A stretch of DNA of 64,000 bases from Chlorogloeopsis sp038404745. Lineage in GTDB: Bacteria; Cyanobacteriota; Cyanobacteriia; Cyanobacteriales; Nostocaceae. Numbering within the stretch: the first letter of the stretch is position 1; each line of letters begins with the position of its first letter. Of this stretch, positions 26,084-34,272 are shown one piece after another. The position numbers were made by a program, and so were the translations under genes. The notes under the pieces were generated by a model. That model did not search any database. It was not told the DNA's origin and saw only the letters and a list, made by a program, of their open reading frames with translations. The stretch spans positions 1 through 64,000 of the forward strand of contig NZ_JAYKTT020000006.1 in the NCBI RefSeq assembly GCF_038404745.2, in the 5' to 3' direction.

Positions 26084-27154
26084 ATGCAGCAAGTTTCATT
26101 ATCTGAGGAAATTTTTTGGCAGGCTATCAATAGTCGAGACACAAGTTTGGATGGAGTGTTTTTCTATGGTGTACACTCCACTCACATCTACTGCCGCCCA
26201 AGTTGCCCTAGTCGCAAACCTAACCGCAATCAAGTTATCTTTTTTAGAAAGTCTGAAGAAGCTGAAGCAGCAGGTTATCGACCGTGCAAACGCTGTCAAC
26301 CACAATACTCAATAGCACCAAATTCTGCTTATGCTAAAGTGTTAGCAACTTGTCGTTATATTGAAGCGCAAGTAGAGCATATCCCTACACTTGCCGAATT
26401 AGGCGCTCATGTGTCTACAAGTCCCGCGCATTTGCAACGAATATTCAAGCAGATAACTGGTGTAACGCCATTTCAATATGCAGATGTTTGCCGAATGGAA
26501 AGATTTAAAAAACGCTTGAAACAAGGGGATACGATCGCTAATGCACTTTATGAAACTGGGTATGGAGCAAGTAGCCGTCTTTACGAAAAAGCACCGCAAC
26601 AGTTAGGTATGACACCAGCTTCCTATCAAAAACATGGGCAGGGCGAAACTATTCGTTATGCGATCGCCTCCTCACCTCTGGGAGAGATATTAGTGGCAGC
26701 CACTACAAGGGGTTTATGCTGTGTACGGCTGGGGGAAACAGCAACAGCACTACTAGAGGAGTTAAAACAAGAGTTTGCAGGTGCATCACTTCAGTCTGGT
26801 GACGATGAGCTTTATGCTTGGACTCAGGCTTTAGTGGACTACCTCAGCGGAAGAAGCATTTGTCCCAGTCTACCCCTAGACGTGCAAGCTACAGTATTTC
26901 AACTTCTAGTTTGGGAGGCTTTACGAAAAATACCAATCGGAAGCACAGCTAGCTATAGTGACATTGCTCAAGCGATCGCACAACCAAAATCTGTACGGGC
27001 TGTGGCAAGAGCTTGTGCTACTAACCCAGTCGCACTAGTTATTCCTTGCCATCGCGTAGTTCAAAAAGATGGTGGATTAGGAGGTTACCGTTGGGGAGTT
27101 AGTCGTAAAGAAGCACTGCTCAATCTTGAACAGGGGCTAGGGAGAGGGGAATGA
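26084..27154 (+). CDS. ada: Ada DNA-alkylation repair regulator/methyltransferase
   Basis: This 356-residue protein has the full Ada architecture. The N-terminal zinc domain has the four cysteines C37, C41, C68 and C71; one of these accepts methyl from DNA phosphotriesters and triggers activation. An AraC-type helix-turn-helix domain follows (about 85-185, with TLAELGAHVSTSPAHLQRIF). The C-terminal O6-methylguanine-DNA methyltransferase has the active-site motif IPCHRVV with Cys322. All acceptor residues are present, so it should both repair DNA and induce the adaptive response. It starts 25 bases after the EamA transporter gene, with a GGA-type ribosome site. Confidence 0.95.
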   Translation: MQQVSLSEEIFWQAINSRDTSLDGVFFYGVHSTHIYCRPSCPSRKPNRNQVIFFRKSEEAEAAGYRPCKRCQPQYSIAPNSAYAKVLATCRYIEAQVEHIPTLAELGAHVSTSPAHLQRIFKQITGVTPFQYADVCRMERFKKRLKQGDTIANALYETGYGASSRLYEKAPQQLGMTPASYQKHGQGETIRYAIASSPLGEILVAATTRGLCCVRLGETATALLEELKQEFAGASLQSGDDELYAWTQALVDYLSGRSICPSLPLDVQATVFQLLVWEALRKIPIGSTASYSDIAQAIAQPKSVRAVARACATNPVALVIPCHRVVQKDGGLGGYRWGVSRKEALLNLEQGLGRGE

Positions 27155-27245
27155 AGAGGACAAGGGGACACGGGGACAAGGAGAGGGGGAGCAGGGGAGC
27201 AGGGGAGATGGGAAAAGACTAATGACTAACTACTAACTCCTAACT
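27150..27245. repeat. Heptad-like repeat array
   Basis: GGGGACA and GGAGCAGG-type units (27154-27210), then AATGACTAACTACTAACTCC-type units (27219-27245), fill the space between the convergent ada and flavin reductase genes. Confidence 0.6.
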
Positions 27246-27247
27246 AT

Positions 27248-27727
27248 TTAGCCACCATACTGCCAGCCTGTAGTTTCCAGTAGCATCTGTTTACCTTCAC
27301 GGTGAACGCCAGCAGCTGTGACTTCACCAACAAAGATAGTGTGATCACCACGAGCCACTACATCGACAACCTGACACTCAATGTATCCCAAGGAGTCCGA
27401 AATAATTGGACAGCCAGTTTTGCCCAGATAAAATTCTACATCCTCAAATTTATTACCAACCCGGCGCATCTGCTTGAAGAACTTTTGCGCTAAGTCTTTT
27501 TGTCCTTCTTCCAAAAAGCTGACAGCAAAGAAGCCGCTATTTTTAATCATTTGATGAGATATGGAATTTTGATTGACACAAATTACGACTAAGGGAGGCT
27601 TAAATGAAGCTTGCATTAACCAGCTAAGAGTGAAACCGTTGACTTCTTCCCCATCTTTGACACCACATATATACAATCCGTGGGGAATTTTCTGTAGCAT
27701 TGTTTTTTTAGCCTGTTCGTCGAGCAT
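27248..27727 (-). CDS. Flavin reductase-like FMN-binding protein
   Basis: This 159-residue protein matches the flavin reductase-like domain, which binds FMN and reduces flavin with NAD(P)H. Seen are the N-terminal PHGLYICGVKDGEEVNGFTLSWLMQASFKPPLV block (the usual TVSS-like flavin loop is altered to TLSW), the NSGFFAVSFL strand, and the GDHTIFVGEV motif near the end. The same domain is fused to the C-terminus of cyanobacterial flavodiiron proteins, but this copy stands alone. Its start is the ATG at 27727. The electron acceptor is not evident. Confidence 0.85.
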   Translation of the reverse strand: MLDEQAKKTMLQKIPHGLYICGVKDGEEVNGFTLSWLMQASFKPPLVVICVNQNSISHQMIKNSGFFAVSFLEEGQKDLAQKFFKQMRRVGNKFEDVEFYLGKTGCPIISDSLGYIECQVVDVVARGDHTIFVGEVTAAGVHREGKQMLLETTGWQYGG

Positions 27728-27797
27728 AAATTAATCTACTTAAGTGTTCCATTGCTAAGTGTATCGAACAGCGGGAACTGAAAAGCAGGCGTCTGAT

Positions 27798-28628
27798 TTA
27801 TCCTCTAGGACGAAATATATGGCTGTGTTCGGGATGATATAAACGCGATCGCGCTATATCTATGTTTGGTAAATTCGCTGTTGCTTCTTTTAGTGCAGGA
27901 CTAATTACATAAAGCGTGGTGCGAATTAACTTTTCTTTTTGAGTACAATCTGCCATTTGATTGAGAGGGACAATCCATATTTTTTCATCAGGCCAGCCCA
28001 GACGGAAACAAATTGCCACGGGGGTATCGGCTGGATAATGTTCCAGTAATTTGGCTTGAGTTGTTTCAATGTGGCGAGCGCTCAAGTATAGGCACAGGCT
28101 TGCTTGATGGGCAGCCAGGGAAGCTAATTCCTCTTTGGGGGGAACTTCGGTGCGTCCGCTGATGCGACTGAGAATAATTGTTTGAACTAAACCGGGAACA
28201 GTCAGTTCTACTTTCAGTTTGGCGGCGGCAGCTTGAAAGGCGCTAATACCAGGAACAACTTCAAAGGGGATTTCTGCTTCAACTAACAATTGCATTTGCT
28301 CGTGGATAGCACTATAAAGACTGGGATCACCGGAGTGAAGACGAACGACAGACTTTTGCAATCGTACCCGTTCTATCATCATCGGCAATATTTCTTCTAA
28401 AGTCTTGTTTGCTGTCCGAATTATTTCCGCGTCTTCCCGGCAAAATTCTAAAATTTGTTGTGGCACTAGAGAATCAGCAAATAAAACTACATCCGCAGCC
28501 ATTAGCAGTTTTTGTGCCTTAATTGTTAATAAATCTGGATCACCCGGCCCTGCCCCCACAATGTACACAGATGGTTTTATAAAATCAAGATGTTTATCAT
28601 TACTAAAATTACTAGTATTTTCACGCAT
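27798..28628 (-). CDS. cobM: Precorrin-4 C11-methyltransferase
   Basis: From the ATG at 28628 this is a 276-residue tetrapyrrole methyltransferase. The open frame extends 45 codons upstream but that part looks non-coding. The SAM-binding GAGPGDPDLLTIKA, the FADSLV segment and HSGDPSLYSAIHEQ are typical of CobM/CbiF, which methylates C-11 of precorrin-4 or cobalt-precorrin-4 in vitamin B12 (or pseudocobalamin) synthesis. The C-terminal SRLYHPEHSHIFRP motif also fits the family. It is 246 bases downstream of lgt on the same strand. No other cobalamin gene is in the window. Confidence 0.9.
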   Translation of the reverse strand: MRENTSNFSNDKHLDFIKPSVYIVGAGPGDPDLLTIKAQKLLMAADVVLFADSLVPQQILEFCREDAEIIRTANKTLEEILPMMIERVRLQKSVVRLHSGDPSLYSAIHEQMQLLVEAEIPFEVVPGISAFQAAAAKLKVELTVPGLVQTIILSRISGRTEVPPKEELASLAAHQASLCLYLSARHIETTQAKLLEHYPADTPVAICFRLGWPDEKIWIVPLNQMADCTQKEKLIRTTLYVISPALKEATANLPNIDIARSRLYHPEHSHIFRPRG

Positions 28629-28769
28629 ATAATGGGCAGAAATTAATCTTTCAAAAAATTTTTCTGAGTTTTTCTCAGTATCTTTCCGGATGAACCCTCT
28701 ATATCTAGTAGAGGTGATTGGTAGATGCACCCTGGTTAAGCCCTGGAGAACACTCTGGGGCATTTTTTA

Positions 28770-28874
28770 TTGGGATAGTCATTGGTCATTAGTCAATAGT
28801 CATTAGTCTTTTCCCTTCTCCCCTGCTCCCCTGCTCCTTGTCCCCACCTCCCCGTGTCCCCACTCCCCCTCTTC
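28770..28874. repeat. Heptad-like repeats between lgt and cobM
   Basis: AGTCATT, GGTCATT, AGTCAAT, AGTCATT and AGTCTTT follow each other at 28778-28810. A C-rich run of CTCCCCTG and TCCCC units continues to 28874. The first five are clean seven-base steps, the clearest example in the window. Confidence 0.7.
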
Positions 28875-29750
28875 CTATCTCCCCTTCTGTCCTTCCTTTT
28901 GAGGGGTAGAAACCACATCAGGCAACGGACGGTTAGCAATATAAAGCCAGGCTAATCCAGCTAATCCTAAGAAGATTCCGACTAAACTCACCACTTGTGC
29001 AATTCTAAGAGGCCCAAGCATTAAGCTATCAGTCCGAAGACCTTCAATCCACAAGCGTCCTAAACTGTAGGCTGCCAAGTACAACGTAAACAAAGTACCT
29101 GTTTTTAATGGTGGCTTGCCCCGCAAACCTCTAAAAAACAACGTGATGAGCAAAGCAAATACCATTAAATTCCACAAAGATTCATATAGAAAGGTGGGAT
29201 GAAAATATTCAAAGTTGGCAAGTTCTGGGGGACGGCGTTCTGGGGGAATATAAAGCTTCCAAGGTAAATTGGTGGGATCGCCAAAAGCTTCAGAGTTGAA
29301 AAAATTGCCCCAACGTCCGATCGCCTGTCCTAAAATCAGTGAAGGAGCCACTAAATCCGCCAGTTGCCAAAAAGAAACACGCTTAAGTTTGGCAAAAATT
29401 ATAGATGCTACTAGACCACCGAGAATTGCTCCATGAATAGCAATACCTCCTTGCCAAATGGCAATGATTCGCTCTGGATGTTGAGCATATTCTGACCATT
29501 CAAACAAAACATAATATAGCCGCGCTGCTGGAATCGCTCCAATTACCAACCAAATTGACAAATCACCGATCAACTCTGGATTTACATTACGGCGCTTTGC
29601 CAGGTACTGGGAGAGAGCAACACCAATTAATACTGCTGTAGCAATCAACAAGCCGTACCAGCGGATAGCGATCGGCCCTATTCTCACAAAAATCGGCCCA
29701 GGAGATGTAAATTGAAATGCCAAAGGTAAGACGGAAAGATCCAATACCAT
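28875..29750 (-). CDS. lgt: Prolipoprotein diacylglyceryl transferase
   Basis: This 291-residue integral membrane enzyme moves diacylglycerol from phosphatidylglycerol to the lipobox cysteine of prolipoproteins. About seven hydrophobic segments are visible. Family motifs are RWYGLLIATAV near the N-terminus, GGIAIHGAILGG with the essential histidine, and GRWGNFFNSEAFG, the cyanobacterial form of the signature GRxGNFxNxE. The C-terminal GRLWIEGLRTDSL is also diagnostic. A putative substrate, the lipobox-bearing zinc-binding protein, is encoded at 37.1 kb. Confidence 0.95.
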   Translation of the reverse strand: MVLDLSVLPLAFQFTSPGPIFVRIGPIAIRWYGLLIATAVLIGVALSQYLAKRRNVNPELIGDLSIWLVIGAIPAARLYYVLFEWSEYAQHPERIIAIWQGGIAIHGAILGGLVASIIFAKLKRVSFWQLADLVAPSLILGQAIGRWGNFFNSEAFGDPTNLPWKLYIPPERRPPELANFEYFHPTFLYESLWNLMVFALLITLFFRGLRGKPPLKTGTLFTLYLAAYSLGRLWIEGLRTDSLMLGPLRIAQVVSLVGIFLGLAGLAWLYIANRPLPDVVSTPQKEGQKGR

Positions 29751-29955
29751 GCAGAAGTACCTAACTCAGCACTCATAACTCTAAACTGTCACGCTGCAAC
29801 TGCAACAGCCACAAAATTGATTGTGACACTTCATTAAACAAATAGAATTTGGCGGCTTCTCAGACAGCCGAAAACTGATTAAGCTACTTACGGTGTGCCT
29901 TACTGTAGACGCCAGAGGCGTCTTTGTAGGGTACCTAGTTGGTACCTCTTCGTGG

Positions 29956-29984
29956 TTGGGCGTAGCCCTTCAAGGCAGAGTAGG
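29956..29984. repeat. Dispersed repeat TTGGGCRTAGCCCTT, copy 2
   Basis: TTGGGCGTAGCCCTT and AGAGTAGG match the copy at 15442-15469. Flanking bases differ between the two copies. Confidence 0.6.
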
Positions 29985-30246
29985 GTGGCTTAAAGGGAGT
30001 GCTAACGCTGCCCCAGGATACTTTGATAGATGGATTCAAAGAATAACTTCTGGAAGCGATCGCCCCATCAACATTTTGCCATGCTCACCTATTGATTAAG
30101 ATATTGACATCGCCAATTAAATCTTTGAGGATATAGTGATGCCACTGTTGCAGCAGTAGACTTGTCAATTTTGATTAGCTAATAATTAATAGACTGTTAA
30201 TTGTAAAGTAAAAATGCATATTGCAATGAATAAACTATGCTTGGAT

Positions 30247-30252
30247 ATAATC
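30247..30252 (+). promoter_or_regulatory. Candidate -10 box for coaD
   Basis: A perfect TATAAT lies 28 bases before the proposed GTG start of coaD. The best -35 candidate, TTGCAA at 30222-30227, is spaced 19 bases away, slightly long. Confidence 0.4.
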
Positions 30253-30279
30253 ACCTAAATAACTGTGAGGCAAAAAATT

Positions 30280-30852
30280 GTGATTGCCATTTATCCAGGT
30301 AGCTTTGACCCTGTTACTTTGGGACACCTTGATATCATCGAACGCGGCAGTCGGCTATTTTCACAGGTGATTGTTGCCGTACTGCGAAATCCTAACAAAA
30401 TGCCTCTGTTTACAGTGCAAAAACGCTTAGAACAGATTCGTCAATGTACTAAACATCTAACTAATATAGAAGTAGATGCCTTTGATGGTTTGACTGTTAA
30501 TTATGCCCAAATGCGGCAAGCTTCTGTTCTGTTGCGCGGGCTAAGAGCAATTTCAGACTTTGAAGTCGAGCTACAAATGGCTCACACAAATAAAACTCTT
30601 TCTACCGATATAGAAACTGTTTTTCTAGCAACATCAAACGAGTATAGTTTTTTAAGTAGTAGTGTGGTAAAAGAGATCGCAAGGTTTGGTGGTTCTGTCG
30701 ATCATCTTGTTCCCCCGCACGTCGCCCTGGATATTTACCAATGCTACGCCCAAAACCAGCCCATATCGAATCCGATCGCAACGGAAGCATTCCCGCCCCG
30801 CCAGAGTTCCGCGATGGAATCTCTGAAGACTCTACGCGAACAGGAAGCATAG
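30280..30852 (+). CDS. coaD: Phosphopantetheine adenylyltransferase
   Basis: This enzyme makes dephospho-coenzyme A from 4'-phosphopantetheine and ATP, the fourth step of coenzyme A synthesis. The nucleotide-binding motif YPGSFDPVTLGHLDII is at the N-terminus, followed by the VLRNPNK segment, LRGLRAISDFEVE and SSSVVKEIARFGG. I choose the GTG at 30280, which gives the family-typical IAIYPGSFD start and has GAGG about nine bases upstream; an earlier GTG at 30265 is possible. At 190 residues it is about 30 longer than most CoaD. The extra C-terminal tail lies entirely in the part that overlaps the next gene in another frame. Confidence 0.95.
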   Translation: MIAIYPGSFDPVTLGHLDIIERGSRLFSQVIVAVLRNPNKMPLFTVQKRLEQIRQCTKHLTNIEVDAFDGLTVNYAQMRQASVLLRGLRAISDFEVELQMAHTNKTLSTDIETVFLATSNEYSFLSSSVVKEIARFGGSVDHLVPPHVALDIYQCYAQNQPISNPIATEAFPPRQSSAMESLKTLREQEA

Positions 30853-31412
30853 ATATTAACCAGGAACTCAATCATCTTGAGGAAATTATCCTTACTAGCT
30901 TACATATTCCACTGACGCAATATACGTTAGTGGATGAAGAAAAATTGCTCGAACAGCTTGATTTTGTTCGGCTGTCTCTGCCACCAGCTTTTCAAGAAGC
31001 AGCAGAAATTCTCATACACAAAGAGGAAATTATCCTACAAGCTGAAGAGTACGGACAGCAGATTGTAGAAGCTGCACAAGCCAAAAGAGCGCAAATTTTA
31101 GATAATAGCGAAATCCTCAAGCAGGCAGAGCGAGAAGCCTCCGAATTGCGGCGACAAGTGCAGCAAGAGTGCGAAGCTATGATGCAAGAAACTCTCGAAG
31201 ATATTGATCGTAAACGTCGCCAATGTCAGCAAGAAATAGAAGAAATGCGAAGAACTGCGATCGCAGAAGCTCAAGCAATTCAAGATGGGGCTGATGAGTA
31301 TGCGGACAGCGTTTTACAAAATATTGAGGAGCAACTTCACGATATGTTGCGCATTGTCCGCAATGGACGGCATCAATTGCAACAAGAATTACCTACGCAA
31401 CGTAATTCCTAA
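30741..31412 (+). CDS. Coiled-coil protein, DivIVA/ATP-synthase-b-like
   Basis: This 223-residue, highly charged protein is almost all predicted helix and coiled coil after residue 60, with long runs of Glu, Gln and Arg. Such proteins are usually labelled DivIVA-like or ATP synthase b-subunit-like in cyanobacteria; the true function is unknown. The ATG at 30741 makes it overlap coaD by 112 bases in a different frame. An in-frame GTG at 30930 would avoid the overlap and remove the poorly structured first 63 residues. It therefore either starts inside coaD or is shorter. Co-transcription with coaD is very likely. Confidence 0.75.
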   Translation: MLRPKPAHIESDRNGSIPAPPEFRDGISEDSTRTGSIDINQELNHLEEIILTSLHIPLTQYTLVDEEKLLEQLDFVRLSLPPAFQEAAEILIHKEEIILQAEEYGQQIVEAAQAKRAQILDNSEILKQAEREASELRRQVQQECEAMMQETLEDIDRKRRQCQQEIEEMRRTAIAEAQAIQDGADEYADSVLQNIEEQLHDMLRIVRNGRHQLQQELPTQRNS

Positions 31413-31640
31413 CTTAAAAATAGAGGTTAGGGACTAGAGGCTAGGGGCTAGAGAAAAAGATTTCATTTTCTCGTTGTGTAATCTATTACATGAGAGTCTA
31501 ACTTGAAAATAGGGAACTCTTAACAGGAAAAGATATTTTCATGGCAAGGTTTGTGGAATATTCCCGTGATTGACTGATTTACGAAAAAACCTGTAATCTC
31601 ATCTGCTTGTTCAAGTCGTCAACCTGTTATTTTTGCTACC
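31413..31640. other. Spacer with short dispersed repeat
   Basis: The gap between the convergent coiled-coil and methyltransferase genes holds G-rich heptad-like units (31425-31452) and a CTCGTTGTGT-containing repeat (31470-31491) shared with 39.70 kb. Confidence 0.45.
31470..31491. repeat. Dispersed repeat CTCGTTGTGTRAT, copy 1
   Basis: CTCGTTGTGTAAT then CTATTACAT matches 39699-39720 with four differences in 22 bases. The right part is a small inverted repeat (TGTAAT/ATTACA). Confidence 0.5.
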
Positions 31641-32375
31641 TTATACTATTTTATGTGCAACGAACGCCGTATGAGCTTTCGGCAGATAGTAGCTTCCATA
31701 ACTACTCATCCTGCTAACCTGGAAACCTAATCGGCAAAGTTCTCTTGCTATATCTATAGACTTATATAATTGCAGATGATGTATTTCATCAGCCTGTCTA
31801 TAATATTTTCCTATTTTCCGAAAGCTAGTAATCCTACGGGTTAATGTCTGAAGATTTCGGTTCTCCTCCTTTTCGACTAGTACCACCCAATCCTCTCCTT
31901 GAGAAAACCCTTTAGTTACGTTTTCTGGTAATACTTGTCCAGGTTCCGCAATATCGAAGACGAAGACACCATCTGGAGTTAAAGCACTGTATACACGAAG
32001 AAACAACTGAATTAACATTTGCCAATTATTATCTGGATCAAATAGATAGTTGAGACACTCACCAATCGAAGTAACGGCATTACATGGTGGAATATCTGTC
32101 TTGAACAGCGATTCGACTCGAAACTCAGCATCTGGTACTCTTGTTCGTGCGATCGCAATTAGCGCCTCAGAGATATCCACTCCCAGAACATGATAATGAG
32201 CTTTGGAGAGTTCTTGCGCCCATAATCCGCTTCCACAACCTAAATCTACTACTAGACCATTACATACTTTGTTCTGAGTAAAGATTTCTAAGATTCCAGG
32301 GGCAGATTTGAGAGCGAAGTCACTGTGACCTACATCATGAATATAGGCTAAGTCTTCTTTATACCACTCTTTCAT
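31641..32375 (-). CDS. Class I SAM-dependent methyltransferase
   Basis: This 244-residue protein has a Rossmann-type methyltransferase domain. Motif I is VVDLGCGSGLWAQELSKA, the acidic end of strand 2 is VLGVDISEALIAIA, and motif III is around PDGVFVFDIAEPG. The N-terminal EWYKEDLAYIHDVGHSDFA is a feature of a cyanobacterial subgroup with no assigned substrate. It stands alone on the minus strand between the coiled-coil gene and the divergent sufE-like gene. Substrate and pathway cannot be inferred from the neighbours. Confidence 0.85.
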   Translation of the reverse strand: MKEWYKEDLAYIHDVGHSDFALKSAPGILEIFTQNKVCNGLVVDLGCGSGLWAQELSKAHYHVLGVDISEALIAIARTRVPDAEFRVESLFKTDIPPCNAVTSIGECLNYLFDPDNNWQMLIQLFLRVYSALTPDGVFVFDIAEPGQVLPENVTKGFSQGEDWVVLVEKEENRNLQTLTRRITSFRKIGKYYRQADEIHHLQLYKSIDIARELCRLGFQVSRMSSYGSYYLPKAHTAFVAHKIV

Positions 32376-32541
32376 ATTGTGATTTTATATACTCTTGTGT
32401 TGAATGCTCTTGTCTAATTGTCTTGAGTTTTCTATTTTGTATTTTTATGGCAAACTACTAGCCTAATAGTCCAATCAAAGCGCAATCAACCCTCAAGATA
32501 ATCTACACTCAAGGTGGGAGCGTTGATTACCTTGTCGTGTT

Positions 32542-32997
32542 ATGTCCTCTAGCATAGATTCACTACCACCTAATCTTGCCAAAATAGTCCAGCGTTTTAA
32601 ACGCGCTACAGATCCCAAACGCCGTTATGAACAGCTAATCTGGTACGGTCAGCGGTTAAAAGAATTTCCCGAAGCTGATAAACAACCAGAAAACAAAGTT
32701 CCTGGTTGCGTTTCCCAAGTTTATGTCACAGCTATCTTGGAAGATGGGAAAGTAGTGTTTCAGGGTGACTCTGATTCTCAATTAACCAAAGGATTAGTGG
32801 GTTTGTTGATTGAAGGTTTAAATGGACTCACATCTCATGAAATTGTTCAACTTACCCCAGATTTTATTCAAGAAACTGGTTTAAATGTTAGCTTAACGCC
32901 TTCCCGCGCTAATGGTTTTTATAATATTTTCAAAACCATGCAAAAAAAAGCTTTGGAATGTCAACCCCCTACAGATGAATTAAAAATTAAGAATTAA
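32542..32997 (+). CDS. SufE-like sulfur acceptor protein
   Basis: This 151-residue protein belongs to the SufE family, which takes persulfide sulfur from a cysteine desulfurase such as SufS and passes it to the Fe-S scaffold. The active-site cysteine is Cys56 in NKVPGCVSQVYV. Other family blocks are RYEQLIWYGQRL and the FQGDSDSQLTKGLVGLL segment. It starts with ATG at 32542. No other suf gene is nearby, as is usual for dispersed cyanobacterial sufE. Confidence 0.92.
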   Translation: MSSSIDSLPPNLAKIVQRFKRATDPKRRYEQLIWYGQRLKEFPEADKQPENKVPGCVSQVYVTAILEDGKVVFQGDSDSQLTKGLVGLLIEGLNGLTSHEIVQLTPDFIQETGLNVSLTPSRANGFYNIFKTMQKKALECQPPTDELKIKN

Positions 32998-33139
32998 GAA
33001 TTAAAAATTAAAGAATCTAGAATGAATATTTTGAGGAGATTCACCGCTGTTGTTAACTAGTTAATGGTGAGTAGGAGCGTTAAGAGTAAATAACTAATAA
33101 CCAACAACCAATAACAAAACAACTACAAAATTTTGTCCA

Positions 33140-34048
33140 ATGTCTACCAATTTATTATCAACTCCTACAACTTTCGGTCTAGGTGGAGAAGTAAAAGAAC
33201 TTTCTTGGAACTGGAAAAACCAGCAATTGCGAATTGCGTATGAAACTCTTGGCAGTGGTTCGCCACTACTGCTGCTACCAGCTTTCAGTACAGTTTCCAC
33301 ACGAGAGGAAATGAGTGGAATTGCAAAGCTACTAGCTCCCTATTTTCAAGTAGTAGCAGTAGATTGGCCCGGATTTGGCGACTCTTCGCGTTTGCCTGTA
33401 AGTTATGACCCTAATTTATATCAGAGTTTTTTCGAAAATTTTGTTACCTCTGTATTTAATAACCCGATCGCAATAGTTGCTGCTGGTCACAGTGCAGCTT
33501 ATGTTCTGAAACTAGCCAAAGAAAATCCAACCGCAATTTCACGCATAGTTTTAGTAGCACCAACTTGGCGTGGCCCTTTACCGACAATGGGAGCTAATCG
33601 GCAGTTAGCTGGAATTTTTAGGGAAATAGTGCGATCGCCTATCCTCGGTCAAATTCTCTATAAGCTCAACACCGTACCATCTTTTTTAAGTTTTATGTAC
33701 CGTCGTCACGTTTACGTTGACGCAAACAAGCTTACTCCTAGTTTTATCGAACACAAGTGGCAAAATACCCAACAGCCAGGAGGTAGATTTGCCCCTGCTG
33801 CCTTCGTAACAGGTTCTCTTGATGCCGTACATAACCAAACTGATTTTCTGGCACTAGTTCGGAATTTGTCTGTGCCATTGATGGTAGTAATTGGAGAATC
33901 TTCTCCCGCAAAATCACGTGCTGACATGGATGCTTTGGCAGCGTTAAACGGAGTGCAAGCAGCAGTTGTTCCTGGTTCCTTAGGAATGCATGAAGAATAC
34001 CCACAAGCTGTAGCAGAGGTAATATTACCCTTTTTAGTCAATAGTTAG
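33140..34048 (+). CDS. Alpha/beta hydrolase
   Basis: This 302-residue protein has the alpha/beta hydrolase fold. The oxyanion-side segment is LLLLPAFSTVSTREEM, the nucleophile elbow is AAGHSAAYVL with Ser in G-H-S-A, the likely acid lies near GESSPAKSRADMD, and the catalytic His is in GSLGMHEEYP. The substrate is unknown; similar cyanobacterial proteins are annotated only by fold. A 67-base inverted-repeat element follows seven bases after the stop codon. Confidence 0.85.
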   Translation: MSTNLLSTPTTFGLGGEVKELSWNWKNQQLRIAYETLGSGSPLLLLPAFSTVSTREEMSGIAKLLAPYFQVVAVDWPGFGDSSRLPVSYDPNLYQSFFENFVTSVFNNPIAIVAAGHSAAYVLKLAKENPTAISRIVLVAPTWRGPLPTMGANRQLAGIFREIVRSPILGQILYKLNTVPSFLSFMYRRHVYVDANKLTPSFIEHKWQNTQQPGGRFAPAAFVTGSLDAVHNQTDFLALVRNLSVPLMVVIGESSPAKSRADMDALAALNGVQAAVVPGSLGMHEEYPQAVAEVILPFLVNS

Positions 34049-34054
34049 TGGTTA

Positions 34055-34121
34055 GTAGGGGCGGGTTTTGTTGATCATCTTGCCTTTCAAACTGAGAATT
34101 TTGTTCTAAACCCGCCCGTAC
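34055..34121. repeat. GGGCGGGTTT inverted-repeat element, copy A
   Basis: The element starts GTAGGGGCGGGTTT and ends with AAACCCGCCCGTAC, the reverse complement with one mismatch. The 39-base interior is not palindromic. It is followed by AGTGGTTA. Related copies lie at 45.28 and 54.95 kb. Confidence 0.7.
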
Positions 34122-34230
34122 AGTGGTTATGTAGTTCTCCCCTGCCCCTCTGCTTTATTGTCTTTATCCGTTATATTCTTTAAATCATTTGTTGCCCTGC
34201 TTTTCTCTATCTGGGCATCAGTGGTTAAAT

Positions 34231-34245
34231 TGAAATTGATTATCA
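34231..34245. promoter_or_regulatory. Zur-box-like palindrome
   Basis: On the minus strand this reads TGATAATCAATTTCA. It matches the cyanobacterial Zur consensus TGATAATNATTATCA, as I recall it, at 12 of 14 fixed positions. It lies 27 bases before the start of the COG0523 GTPase gene, where a bound repressor would block transcription when zinc is plentiful. Confidence 0.6.
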
Positions 34246-34272
34246 TTTTGAAACGCGAGAGGCATCTGGGAT

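Larger units (their letters stand above)
29751..30264. other. Intergenic region with repeat and coaD promoter
   Basis: The region contains the second copy of the TTGGGCRTAGCCCTT repeat (29956-29984), the short inverted repeat GACGCCAGAGGCGTC (29908-29922) and GGTACCTAGTTGGTACC (29930-29946). The last 60 bases carry a perfect -10 box for coaD. No gene is visible. Confidence 0.55.

Noticed and set aside
31476..31489. NtcA-like site GTA...TAC
   Set aside because: The spacing between GTA and TAC is six, not eight, and no -10 box follows at the right distance.
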